From Neisseria sicca 4320 (GTDB lineage Bacteria; Pseudomonadota; Gammaproteobacteria; Burkholderiales; Neisseriaceae), in the NCBI RefSeq assembly GCF_000193735.1, contig NZ_AEPF01000046.1, positions 1-35,130 on the forward strand: a stretch of DNA of 35,130 nt, given 5' to 3'. Positions 1 to 7,438 of this stretch are shown here, piece after piece. How positions within the stretch are numbered: the stretch's first letter is position 1; every line of letters begins with the position of its first letter. The notes below the pieces were generated by a model that searched no databases, had not been told where the DNA came from, and saw only the letters and a program-made list of their open reading frames with translations. The translations under genes and the position numbers were made by a program.

Positions 1-91
1 GAGACCTTTGCAAAAAAGCCCTTCCCCCGACAGCCGAAAACCTGTGTTTGGGTTCCGGCTGTCGAAGGAAGGGCTTTTTTGCAAAGGTCTC
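1..91. repeat. 91-bp palindromic element with IS1106-type ends
   Basis: The two ends are exact inverted copies for 25 bases, beginning GAGACCTTTGCAAAA. After a two-base mismatch the arms continue through CGACAGCCG/CGGCTGTCG, leaving a loop of about 19 bases. The terminal sequence is the same as the end of the IS-like fragment immediately to the right, which suggests a non-autonomous (MITE-like) derivative of an IS1106/IS5-family element. It has no coding capacity. The family name is from memory of neisserial IS ends, not from a search. The window begins exactly at the element edge, so any left target duplication is not visible. Confidence 0.7.
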
Positions 92-188
92 GGCTTGTGC
101 TGTTTGCTGGAAGAAGGTGCTCATGAGAAATCCCCTAAATGTCTTGGTGGAAATTTAGGGGATTTTGGGGAATTTTGCAAAGGTCTCA
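92..188 (-). mobile_element. Truncated end of an IS1106-like (IS5 family) insertion sequence
   Basis: The right boundary is the terminal repeat ending GCAAAGGTCTC at 188. A sub-terminal hairpin lies inside it (AAATCCCCTAAAT near 128 pairs with ATTTAGGGGATTT near 162). On the minus strand an ATG at 124-122 opens the transposase start MSTFFQQTAQA, which runs for eleven codons and stops exactly where the 91-bp palindrome begins. Only the 5' end of the element remains, so it cannot transpose by itself. MSTFFQQTAQA matches the transposase start I recall for neisserial IS1106-type elements. Confidence 0.7.
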
Positions 189-222
189 GCAAGTGAGGTG
201 GGTATTTTCTATAAACAAACCG

Positions 223-258
223 CCCGGCCGCAGCACCGTTTCGAGTGCTGCGGCCGGG
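223..258 (-). terminator. Perfect 14-bp GC-rich hairpin, probable terminator for the small minus-strand gene
   Basis: CCCGGCCGCAGCAC at 223-236 pairs without mismatch with 245-258 around an 8-base loop. Read on the minus strand it lies 57 bases after the stop of the small gene at 315-560 and is followed by a T-rich run (CGGTTTGTTTATAG). That is compatible with a factor-independent terminator, although the T tract is not continuous. It carries no uptake sequence, unlike most hairpins in this window. Confidence 0.5.
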
Positions 259-314
259 TCGTCGTTGCCGTATGGTTTCTGCAAATATGGTTTGTAGTAT
301 GTACGGGTTCAAAA

Positions 315-560
315 CTACCGTGTCAATCCGTCATCCCCGTGTTCATGATGCGGGGACGGTTTTTCTGCCGATTGGCTATTGCTGCGTTCAACTGATGTTT
401 CTCCGACAATGGATCGACCGGCTGCCGCAACGGCAATATCCTGCATAAGCTTCGCTTCCGTTTTATGTCCGCTTTTCGACAATTTTCGTGCCAGATTACT
501 GAATTGCTCGCTTTCATCAAGTTGATGCTTCAGGTTTTGGGTCAGTTTTTCAGCAGTCAT
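315..560 (-). CDS. Small hypothetical protein with GHKTEA motif
   Basis: About 81 residues from ATG 560; an upstream TTG at 572 is less likely. The protein is charged and probably helical. The first 50 residues (MTAEKLTQNLKHQLDESEQF...) carry the motif GHKTEAKLMQDIA, and the tail is low-complexity with histidines and serines (KPSPHHEHGDD). No signal peptide or membrane segment is seen. Its motif recurs in the broken small gene just upstream on the same strand (694-813), so the two look like tandem paralogs. I do not recognise the family. If the Correia element at 591-706 is removed, the upstream gene would end overlapping this start codon, which supports translational coupling and a real gene. 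The flanking IS debris makes a remnant equally possible. Confidence 0.45.
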   Translation of the reverse strand: MTAEKLTQNLKHQLDESEQFSNLARKLSKSGHKTEAKLMQDIAVAAAGRSIVGETSVERSNSQSAEKPSPHHEHGDDGLTR

Positions 561-590
561 GCCGTGTATCAAACTGTTGCTGCGCCTTAG

Positions 591-706
591 TATAGTGGAT
601 TAAATTTAAACCAGTACAGCGTTGCCTCGCCTTGCCGTACTATTTGTACTGTCTGCGGCTTCGTCGGCTTCGTCGCCTTGTCCTGATTTAAATTTAATCC
701 ACTATA
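591..706. repeat. Short-form Correia repeat enclosed element (CREE)
   Basis: The element is bounded by TATAGTGGATTAAA on the left and TTTAATCCACTATA on the right, with the typical core (GTACAGCGTTGCC, GTCTGCGGCTTCGTCG, TTGTCCTGATTTA). At 116 bases it is the internally deleted class: it lacks the roughly 50-base segment containing CACTTGGTGCTTCAG that is present in the three longer copies in this window. Correia elements insert at TA. Removing one copy down to a single TA restores a longer reading frame for the minus-strand gene at its right edge. Confidence 0.92.
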
Positions 707-813
707 TCACGCAGCTGAGCGGCGGTTTCTTTGGCCAACCGACTGATGATACGTGCTTCGGTCTTATGTCCCATTTTGTACGGCTCTTTGGCTATCTTGC
801 CGTACTCATCCAT
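694..813 (-). pseudogene. Small GHKTEA-motif gene interrupted by a Correia element
   Basis: From ATG 813 (alternative ATG 834) the minus strand reads MDEYGKIAKEPYKMGHKTEA, then RIISRLAKETAAQLRD, then IVD and a TAA supplied by the Correia element. The element therefore truncates this frame. If it is excised with one TA kept, the frame continues TKAQQQFDTRHDC and stops overlapping the ATG of the next gene, giving about 49 residues. The KMGHKTEARII segment aligns with KSGHKTEAKLM in the downstream gene. The original product is unknown, and I infer a small paralogous pair of which this copy is disrupted. The element could also simply have provided a new, slightly shorter C-terminus. Confidence 0.4.
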
Positions 814-879
814 TATCAGTCCGCGGGTGTGCATTGGCAGAGAGAATGGGCTAGAGGGCGGTATGTGTTTATTCAGTAA

Positions 880-1226
880 TTATTCCTGCACCCGCTGAAA
901 ATCTGTGTGAATAACTTTTTCCTATTTGATCTATTTGGTTATCCTTTTGTTTTTCATAGCTTCAGGTAAATAAAAAAAGAATATCGAACCAAATTGATGA
1001 ATAAAACGCTTGGATTTTCGTGTTCAAAAATGTGCCGGTTTTGTGTTCGCGATAATGGAAAATAGGCTGTATCAGACTTGAAATAATGGCTTAAAAAAAT
1101 TTTATAACGATTATCCATATTTTATTTTTCGCAATAATCTATTTCTACTAAAAAATATACTTGTATGCCAGACAATTTAAGCATAGACTAAAACTACACA
1201 CGACTACAACAACAGGAGAACTTGAA
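880..1226. other. AT-rich intergenic region upstream of aldA
   Basis: No credible gene is visible on either strand. The last 150 bases are very AT-rich and probably contain the aldA promoter, but I cannot fix a -35/-10 pair with confidence. A ribosome binding site, AACAGGAG, sits just before the aldA ATG. No uptake sequence or repeat family is seen here. Confidence 0.6.
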
Positions 1227-2669
1227 ATGAAACAATTGGCCATGTACATCAACGGACGCTTTGAAAACGATTTCAACGGCGAATGGCGCGACGTATTGAA
1301 CCCTTCCACCGAAGAAACCATCGCCCGCGAACCCAAAGGCGGCAAAGCGGACGTTGACCGCGCCGTAGCGGCGGCGCGTGCGGCGCAACCGGCATGGGAG
1401 CGGCTGCCTGCGGTCGAACGCGGCGCATATTTGCGCAAAATCGCCCAAGGCATACGCGAACGCGCCGACGAGCTGACCGACACCATTGTTGCTGAAGGCG
1501 GTAAAACCAAAGACTTGGCGCGCGTGGAAGTCATGTTTACCGCCGACTATCTCGATTATCAAGCCGAATGGGCCCGCCGTTACGAAGGCGAAATCATCCA
1601 AAGCGACCGCCCGCGTGAAAACATTTTATTGTTCAAACGTCCGCTGGGCGTCGTGGCAGGCATCCTGCCGTGGAACTTCCCCTTCTTCCTGATTGCCCGC
1701 AAAATGGGTCCCGCTTTGATAACGGGCAACACCATCGTCGTCAAACCCAGCAGCGTGACCCCGATCAACTGCCACATCTTCGCCGAAATCGTCGATGCGG
1801 TCGGACTGCCCGCAGGCGTGTTCAACGTGGTGAACGGTCCCGGCGCGGAAATCGGCAATGCCTTGTCTGCCCATCCGCAAGTCGATATGGTCAGCCTGAC
1901 CGGCTCCGTTGAAGCAGGCCGCCAAGTGATGGAAGCCGCTTCCGCCAACATCACCAAAGTTTCGCTGGAACTCGGCGGGAAAGCCCCCGCCATCGTTTTG
2001 AAAGACGCGGATTTGGACTTGGCAGTGAAATCCATCTTGGCTTCGCGCGTCGGCAACACCGGTCAAATCTGCAACTGCGCCGAGCGCGTTTATGTCCACA
2101 GCAGCCTGAAAGACGCGTTCATTGAAAAAATGACCGCCGCCATGAAAGGCGTGCGCTACGGCAACCCTGCCGAAGCCGAAGCAGGCGCGCTGGAAATGGG
2201 CCCGCTGATTGAAGAGCGCGCCGTCAAAGCCGTTGCCGAAAAAGTGGAACGTGCCGTCAAACAAGGTGCAACGCTGGTCTGCGGTGGTAAACGCGTCGAA
2301 GGACGCGGCTATTTCTTCGAGCCGACCCTGCTGACCGACACCGACAACAACATGGACATCATGAAGGAAGAAACCTTCGGCCCCGTCCTGCCTGTTTCCA
2401 CTTTCGACACGCTCGACCAAGTCATCGCCTTGGCAAACGACTGCGAATTCGGTCTGACCAGCTCTGTTTACACCACCAACCTGAACGAAGCCTTCTACGT
2501 CACCCGCCGCCTGCAATTCGGCGAAACCTACATCAACCGCGAAAACTTCGAAGCCATGCAGGGCTTTCACGCCGGCTGGAAAAAATCCGGCATCGGCGGC
2601 GCGGACGGCAAACACGGTTTGGAAGAATATCTGCAAACCCAAGTCGTTTATCTGGAAACCAATATTTAA
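1227..2669 (+). CDS. aldA: NAD-dependent aldehyde (lactaldehyde-type) dehydrogenase AldA
   Basis: A 480-residue cytoplasmic enzyme of the aldehyde dehydrogenase superfamily that oxidises aldehydes such as lactaldehyde or glycolaldehyde to acids with NAD+. The sequence follows E. coli AldA closely along its whole length: YEGEIIQSDRPRENILLFKR, then GILPWNFPFF, the glutamate motif LELGGKAP, and the nucleophile region GQICNC with Cys282 and Cys284. It ends GGADGKHGLEEYLQTQVVY. Length matches the family (479 in E. coli). ATG 1227 follows a good Shine-Dalgarno (AGGAG), so the extension to 1161 is rejected. It appears monocistronic, with a hairpin terminator after it. The exact substrate in Neisseria is inferred only. 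Confidence 0.93.
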   Translation: MKQLAMYINGRFENDFNGEWRDVLNPSTEETIAREPKGGKADVDRAVAAARAAQPAWERLPAVERGAYLRKIAQGIRERADELTDTIVAEGGKTKDLARVEVMFTADYLDYQAEWARRYEGEIIQSDRPRENILLFKRPLGVVAGILPWNFPFFLIARKMGPALITGNTIVVKPSSVTPINCHIFAEIVDAVGLPAGVFNVVNGPGAEIGNALSAHPQVDMVSLTGSVEAGRQVMEAASANITKVSLELGGKAPAIVLKDADLDLAVKSILASRVGNTGQICNCAERVYVHSSLKDAFIEKMTAAMKGVRYGNPAEAEAGALEMGPLIEERAVKAVAEKVERAVKQGATLVCGGKRVEGRGYFFEPTLLTDTDNNMDIMKEETFGPVLPVSTFDTLDQVIALANDCEFGLTSSVYTTNLNEAFYVTRRLQFGETYINRENFEAMQGFHAGWKKSGIGGADGKHGLEEYLQTQVVYLETNI

Positions 2670-2697
2670 CTGCCGATATTAGCCTCAGTTAAACGAA

Positions 2698-2742
2698 ATG
2701 CCGCCTGTAACCGATTTTCGGGTTTCGGGCGGCATTTTTGCC
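2698..2742 (+). terminator. Factor-independent terminator after aldA
   Basis: ATGCCGCC near 2698 pairs with GGCGGCAT near 2728 and is followed by TTTTTG. It lies 30 bases after the aldA stop. It contains no uptake sequence. Confidence 0.75.
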
Positions 2743-2847
2743 TTTATAGAAAAAAACACCGACATCGCGTAAAATATGCGCAAATTTTGTGATTCGATCA
2801 GGTCGTCTGAAACAGATTGCGCCTGATTTATTTTTCCGGAAAACACC

Positions 2848-4359
2848 ATGAGCGAACAAAACAATCCGCAAACCGAGCCGCAGTTGGACGAAAACCAAAT
2901 CATCGCCCTGCGCCGCGAAAAACTGCACAACATCCGCCAACAGCGCAACGCCTATCCCAACGACTTCAAGCGCGACAGCTTTGCCGCCGATTTGCACGCC
3001 CAATACGGCGAAATCGGCAAAGAAGAACTCGACCCGCAAGCCGTTCCCGTCAAAATTGCCGGCCGCATGATGCTGAAACGCCAAATGGGCAAGGCGAGCT
3101 TTGCCACCATTCAAGACGTTACCGGCCAAATCCAGCTTTATCTGAACAACAAAGGCGTGAGTCAGGAAGTTTTGGACGATTTCAACCATTGGGACTTGGG
3201 CGACATCGTCGGCGCGGAAGGCACTTTGTTCAAAACCAACCACGGCGAATTGACCGTGCGCGTGTCCGACATCCGCCTACTGTCCAAATCCCTGCGCCCG
3301 CTGCCCGACAAACATAAAGGCTTGAGCGATCAGGAAACCAAATACCGCCAACGCTACGTCGATTTGATTGCCAACGAAGAATCGCGTAATACGTTTATCA
3401 AACGTAGCCAAATCATCCAATCCGTGCGCAATTTCATGGTGAACGAGCATTATCTCGAAGTCGAAACCCCGATGATGCACCCGATTCCCGGCGGCGCGAC
3501 GGCGAAACCTTTCGTTACCCACCATAATGCTTTGGATATCCCGCTTTACCTGCGCATCGCCCCCGAGCTGTATCTGAAACGCTTGGTGGTCGGCGGTTTG
3601 GAGCGCGTGTTCGAGATAAACCGCAGCTTCCGCAACGAAGGTATGTCCGTTCGCCATAACCCCGAATTCACCATGATTGAATTCTACGAAGCCTTCTCCG
3701 ACTACGAACGCATGATGCAAATGGCGCAAGACATCATCCGCAACGCATCGCGCACGGTAAACGGCACGGCGAAAATCAGCTACAACGGTAAAGAAGTTGA
3801 TTTGGAAAGCCCGTTTGAGCGCCTGACCATTCTCGAAGCCATCAAAAAATATAATCCGCACTACACCGACGAGCAGTTGAACGATGCGGAGTGGCTGAAA
3901 AAAGAAATCGTCAAACATGGCGAAAGCCTGCCGCCGTCCCCAGGCATCGGCAGCCTGCAACTCGCCCTGTTTGAAGGTTGCGCCGAGGGCAAACTGTGGA
4001 ACCCGACCTTCATCGTCGATTACCCGGTCGAAGTTTCCCCGTTGGCACGCGCTTCCGATACCAAACAAGGTCTGACCGAGCGTTTCGAATTGTTCGTTGT
4101 CGGCCGCGAGCTGGCAAACGGCTATTCCGAGTTGAACGACCCCGAAGACCAAGCCGAACGCTTCAAATCGCAAGTCGCGCAAAAAGACGCGGGCGACGAC
4201 GAAGCCATGCACTACGATGCCGACTACATCCGCGCAATGGAATTCGGCCTGCCGCCAACAGGCGGTTGCGGCATCGGCATCGACCGCCTGGTGATGCTGC
4301 TGACCGATTCGCAAACCATCCGCGACGTGATTTTGTTCCCGCAGATGCGTCCCGAATAA
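2848..4359 (+). CDS. lysS: Lysyl-tRNA synthetase (class II)
   Basis: A 503-residue cytoplasmic enzyme that charges tRNA-Lys with lysine at the expense of ATP. The N-terminal OB-fold anticodon-binding domain spans about residues 60-150 (VPVKIAGRMMLKRQMGKASF). The class II catalytic core follows: motif 2 contains RNEG at about residue 262 followed by HNPEFTMIEFYEA, and motif 3 is GGCGIGIDRLVML from residue 472. Length is that of E. coli LysS (505). The start has only a weak ribosome binding site but the N-terminus MSEQNNPQ resembles E. coli MSEQ. A single uptake sequence lies about 40 bases upstream. Confidence 0.97.
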   Translation: MSEQNNPQTEPQLDENQIIALRREKLHNIRQQRNAYPNDFKRDSFAADLHAQYGEIGKEELDPQAVPVKIAGRMMLKRQMGKASFATIQDVTGQIQLYLNNKGVSQEVLDDFNHWDLGDIVGAEGTLFKTNHGELTVRVSDIRLLSKSLRPLPDKHKGLSDQETKYRQRYVDLIANEESRNTFIKRSQIIQSVRNFMVNEHYLEVETPMMHPIPGGATAKPFVTHHNALDIPLYLRIAPELYLKRLVVGGLERVFEINRSFRNEGMSVRHNPEFTMIEFYEAFSDYERMMQMAQDIIRNASRTVNGTAKISYNGKEVDLESPFERLTILEAIKKYNPHYTDEQLNDAEWLKKEIVKHGESLPPSPGIGSLQLALFEGCAEGKLWNPTFIVDYPVEVSPLARASDTKQGLTERFELFVVGRELANGYSELNDPEDQAERFKSQVAQKDAGDDEAMHYDADYIRAMEFGLPPTGGCGIGIDRLVMLLTDSQTIRDVILFPQMRPE

Positions 4360-4378
4360 GGTGGGCAGATAACAAAGA

Positions 4379-4430
4379 AAAGGTCGTCTGAAAACCGGAA
4401 AATTGGTTTTCAGACGACCTTTGTCGTTTT
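4379..4430 (+). terminator. Uptake-sequence hairpin terminator after lysS
   Basis: AGGTCGTCTGAAAACC and GGTTTTCAGACGACCT form an 18-bp stem with an 8-base loop starting 20 bases after the lysS stop. Both arms are complete DNA uptake sequences, a common neisserial terminator design. Confidence 0.85.
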
Positions 4431-4583
4431 TGTGCCACTTTATAACTTTGATTAACCCATATCGATTTCTCATGAAATTCAGAAGAGAATGGGAAATTTC
4501 ACTTCAGGCGACCCAAACGGATTGAATAGCCAAGATTTACACGGTAAACTTACACAATTAAAAAATTTTATGATTTACTCACT

Positions 4584-5288
4584 ATGAAACCCGCCTTTGA
4601 CATAAAGTCAGCCCGGCTTGACGTGCTGGCCATTCACCTGCATACCGCAGATCTGACCGAATTAGAAGAGTTTCTACGCCAGCGCACCGGTCAGTATCAA
4701 GAATTGGATATTGTTCCTTTTGTTTTAGACGTACAGGATTTCGATCACCCTGAGTCATTGGACATCGGGGCCATGCTGACCCTTTTTGCCCGTTACGGCA
4801 TGCAGATTTTAGGGCTGCGCCATGAAAGTGAAAGTTGGTCGTCTTTTGCGGCACGTTATCATTTGGTTTTCAGCCGCAGCGACAAATCCGAGCCGCAACA
4901 ACCTAAAATCAACCAAGAGCCTGCGCCTGTTCAGGCAACCGTCATCAATAACCCGACCGTCCTCATCAGCACCCCCGTTCGTACCGGACAGCAGGTTTAC
5001 GCGGAAAACGGCGACCTTATCGTGACCGGCATCGTCAGTGAAGGTGCAGAGCTTATTGCCGACGGAAACATTCACATTTATGCGCCCATGCGCGGCAGGG
5101 CGTTGGCTGGCGCGAAAGGCAACACCAACGCGCGCATCTTCATCCACTCCATGCAGGCGGAGTTGGTCTCCGTAGCAGGTATTTACCGCAATTTCGAACA
5201 AGACCTGCCCGACCACCTGCACAAAAAAGCCGTACAGGTTTCATTGCAAGACAACCGCCTGGTTATCAGCGCAATCGACACAGATTAA
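4584..5288 (+). CDS. minC: Septum site-determining protein MinC
   Basis: A 234-residue FtsZ antagonist that prevents Z-ring assembly away from midcell; MinD recruits it to the membrane. The N-terminal inhibitory domain covers about residues 1-90. A proline/glutamine-rich linker (QQPKINQEPAPV) follows, and then the C-terminal beta-helix that dimerises and binds MinD (about 120-225), with the signature GDLIVTGIVSEGAELIADGNIHIY and APMRGRALAGAKGN. It is first in the minC-minD-minE-oxyR cluster. Length is normal for the family (E. coli 231). Confidence 0.96.
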   Translation: MKPAFDIKSARLDVLAIHLHTADLTELEEFLRQRTGQYQELDIVPFVLDVQDFDHPESLDIGAMLTLFARYGMQILGLRHESESWSSFAARYHLVFSRSDKSEPQQPKINQEPAPVQATVINNPTVLISTPVRTGQQVYAENGDLIVTGIVSEGAELIADGNIHIYAPMRGRALAGAKGNTNARIFIHSMQAELVSVAGIYRNFEQDLPDHLHKKAVQVSLQDNRLVISAIDTD

Positions 5289-5315
5289 CCGTTCCAAGAT
5301 TTGAAAGGAAATATC

Positions 5316-6131
5316 GTGACAAAAATCATCGTAGTAACATCAGGTAAAGGCGGCGTAGGTAAAACCACGACCAGCGCCAGCATTGCAGCCGGATTGGCAT
5401 TGCGCGGCCACAAAACCGCCGTTATCGACTTTGACGTCGGCTTGCGCAACCTCGACCTGATTATGGGTTGCGAACGACGCGTTGTGTATGACCTGATTAA
5501 CGTCATCCAGGGCGAAGCCACGCTCAACCAAGCCCTGATTAAAGACAAAAACTGCGAAAACCTCTTCATCCTGCCCGCTTCGCAAACCCGCGACAAAGAC
5601 GCGCTGACCCGTGAAGGCGTCGAAAAAGTCATGCAGGAATTGAGCAGCGACCAAATGGGATTCGAATACATCATCTGCGACTCTCCCGCCGGTATCGAAC
5701 AAGGCGCACTGATGGCACTCTACTTCGCCGACGAAGCCATCGTTACTACCAACCCCGAAGTATCCAGTGTCCGCGACTCCGACCGCATCTTGGGTATCCT
5801 GCAAAGCAAATCCCGCAAAGCGGAACAAGGCGGTACAGTCAAAGAACACCTGCTGATTACCCGCTACTCGCCCGAGCGCGTAAGCAAAGGTGAAATGCTG
5901 TCCGTACAAGACATTTGCGACATCCTGCGCATCCCGCTTTTGGGCGTGATTCCCGAATCGCAAAACGTCCTGCAAGCATCCAATGCCGGCGAACCCGTCA
6001 TCCATCAAAACAGCGTTTCTGCTGCCGAAGCCTACAAAGACGTCATCGCACGACTCTTGGGTGAAAACCGCGAAATGCGTTTCCTGGAAGCTGAGAAAAA
6101 AGGCTTTTTCAAACGACTGTTCGGAGGCTAA
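5316..6131 (+). CDS. minD: Septum site-determining ATPase MinD
   Basis: A 271-residue ParA/MRP-family ATPase that binds membrane in its ATP form and, with MinE, moves MinC between cell poles. The deviant Walker A motif SGKGGVGKTT sits at residues 9-18, followed by DFDVGLRNLDLIMG and the switch region DSPAGIEQGA. The C-terminal amphipathic membrane-targeting helix is FFKRLFGG. The likely start is GTG 5316, giving MTKIIVVTSG and preceded by GAAAGGA. The in-frame TTG at 5301 would add MKGNI, which is not typical and would use the ribosome binding site as coding. It starts 27 bases after minC. Confidence 0.96.
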   Translation: MTKIIVVTSGKGGVGKTTTSASIAAGLALRGHKTAVIDFDVGLRNLDLIMGCERRVVYDLINVIQGEATLNQALIKDKNCENLFILPASQTRDKDALTREGVEKVMQELSSDQMGFEYIICDSPAGIEQGALMALYFADEAIVTTNPEVSSVRDSDRILGILQSKSRKAEQGGTVKEHLLITRYSPERVSKGEMLSVQDICDILRIPLLGVIPESQNVLQASNAGEPVIHQNSVSAAEAYKDVIARLLGENREMRFLEAEKKGFFKRLFGG

Positions 6132-6134
6132 GCC

Positions 6135-6410
6135 ATGTCATTAATAGATATGTTGTTCGGCAGGAAGCCAAAAACCGCCGCAGTCGCGCGCGACCGCCTG
6201 CAAATCATTATCGCTCAAGAGCGCGCTCAAGAAGGTAAAACCCCTGATTACCTGCCGACCCTGCGCAAAGAATTGCTGGAAGTATTGTCCAAATACGTCA
6301 ACGTTTCCTTGGACGACATCCGCATTTCCCAAGAGAAGCAGGACGGTATGGATGTTCTCGAATTGAACATCACCCTGCCTGAACAAAAAACAGAAAAGAA
6401 AAAGGCTTAA
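6135..6410 (+). CDS. minE: Cell division topological specificity factor MinE
   Basis: A 91-residue protein that stimulates MinD ATPase and sets the pole-to-pole dynamics that leave midcell free for division. The N-terminus MSLIDMLFGRKPKTA is the membrane-binding/anti-MinCD part, and the C-terminal region (ISQEKQDGMDVLELNITLP) is the dimeric topological specificity domain. It begins three bases after minD and ends three bases before oxyR, so all four genes are probably on one transcript. Confidence 0.95.
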   Translation: MSLIDMLFGRKPKTAAVARDRLQIIIAQERAQEGKTPDYLPTLRKELLEVLSKYVNVSLDDIRISQEKQDGMDVLELNITLPEQKTEKKKA

Positions 6411-6413
6411 CAC

Positions 6414-7334
6414 ATGACCTTGACCGAATTGCGTTACATCGTAGCCGTCGCGCAGGAGCGTCATTTCGGACGTGCCGCACGCCGCTGCTTTGTTAGCCAG
6501 CCCACCCTTTCCATCGCCATCAAAAAGCTGGAAGAAGAGCTGTCGGTATCCCTGTTTGACCGCAGCAGCAACGATATCATCACCACCGAAGCGGGCGAAC
6601 GCATCGTTGCCCAAGCCCGTCGCGTGCTGGAAGAAGCCGAGATGATCAAGCACCTTGCCAGCGAAGAGCAAAACGAATTGGAAGGCGCATTCAAACTCGG
6701 TCTGATTTTTACCGTCGCCCCCTACCTTCTGCCCAAGCTCATCATTTCCCTGCGCGAAACCGCGCCGAAAATGCCCCTGATGCTTGAAGAAAACTACACG
6801 CACATCCTGACCGAATCGCTCAAACGCGGCGACGTCGATGCCATCGTAGTCGCAGAGCCCTTCCAAGAGCCTGGCATCGTCACCGAGCCTTTGTATGACG
6901 AGCCTTTCTTCGTCATCGTCCCCAAAGGACACCATTTCGAAGAGCTCGATGCCGTTACCCCGCAAATGTTGGGCGAAGAGCAGGTTTTGTTGCTGACGGA
7001 AGGCAACTGTATGCGCGATCAGGTCTTATCAAGCTGTTCCGAGCTGGCCGCCAAGCAGAAAATCCAAGGTCTGACCAACACCCTGCAAGGCAGCTCCATC
7101 AACACCATCCGCCACATGGTTGCCAGCGGTCTCGCCATCAGCGTCATGCCTGCTACCGCGTTGACCGAAAACGACCATTTATTGTTCAGCATCATCCCGT
7201 TTTCAGGCTCCGTACCGCACCGCCGCGTCGTTTTGGCATACCGTCGAAACTTCGTCCGCCCCAAAGCACTGACTGCTTTACGGACTGCCATTCTTAATTC
7301 CCATCTTCACGGCGTAAGTTTTGTGAAGGAATAA
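6414..7334 (+). CDS. oxyR: Hydrogen peroxide-sensing LysR-family regulator OxyR
   Basis: A 306-residue transcription factor. Residues 1-60 are the LysR winged helix-turn-helix (MTLTELRYIVAVAQERHFGR, then FVSQPTLSIAIKKLE). The effector domain contains the redox cysteine pair Cys199 and Cys208 (EGNCMRDQVLSSC), at the positions known for E. coli OxyR. The disulfide switch controls catalase and other peroxide-defence genes; in neisseriae OxyR is known to act as repressor as well as activator of catalase. The ATG is three bases after minE, so it is probably co-transcribed with the min genes, which is an unusual partner for a LysR regulator. A perfect palindromic hairpin follows. Confidence 0.96.
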   Translation: MTLTELRYIVAVAQERHFGRAARRCFVSQPTLSIAIKKLEEELSVSLFDRSSNDIITTEAGERIVAQARRVLEEAEMIKHLASEEQNELEGAFKLGLIFTVAPYLLPKLIISLRETAPKMPLMLEENYTHILTESLKRGDVDAIVVAEPFQEPGIVTEPLYDEPFFVIVPKGHHFEELDAVTPQMLGEEQVLLLTEGNCMRDQVLSSCSELAAKQKIQGLTNTLQGSSINTIRHMVASGLAISVMPATALTENDHLLFSIIPFSGSVPHRRVVLAYRRNFVRPKALTALRTAILNSHLHGVSFVKE

Positions 7335-7376
7335 AAAGGTTGGCGTATCGGTGTAAACTGATTGCTGTAAATAATC

Positions 7377-7416
7377 AAAAAGGTCGTCTGAAAAACGTTT
7401 TTCAGACGACCTTTTT
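7377..7416. terminator. 40-bp perfect palindrome of uptake sequences, bidirectional terminator oxyR/dapB
   Basis: The 20-base arm AAAAAGGTCGTCTGAAAAAC is followed immediately by its exact reverse complement. It lies between the convergent oxyR and dapB stops with A/T tracts on both sides, so it can terminate in both directions. Confidence 0.85.
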
Positions 7417-7438
7417 GTGTCATAGGGAGAAACCAGCT

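Noticed and set aside
622..879. 85-residue plus-strand frame across the Correia element
   Set aside because: Its first half is translated Correia element; the minus-strand small gene explains the rest better.
1626..2642. 338-codon minus-strand frame opposite aldA
   Set aside because: Antisense shadow of aldA, with no ribosome site or family signature.
3277..4473. 398-codon minus-strand frame opposite lysS
   Set aside because: Antisense shadow of lysS that begins in the terminator hairpin.
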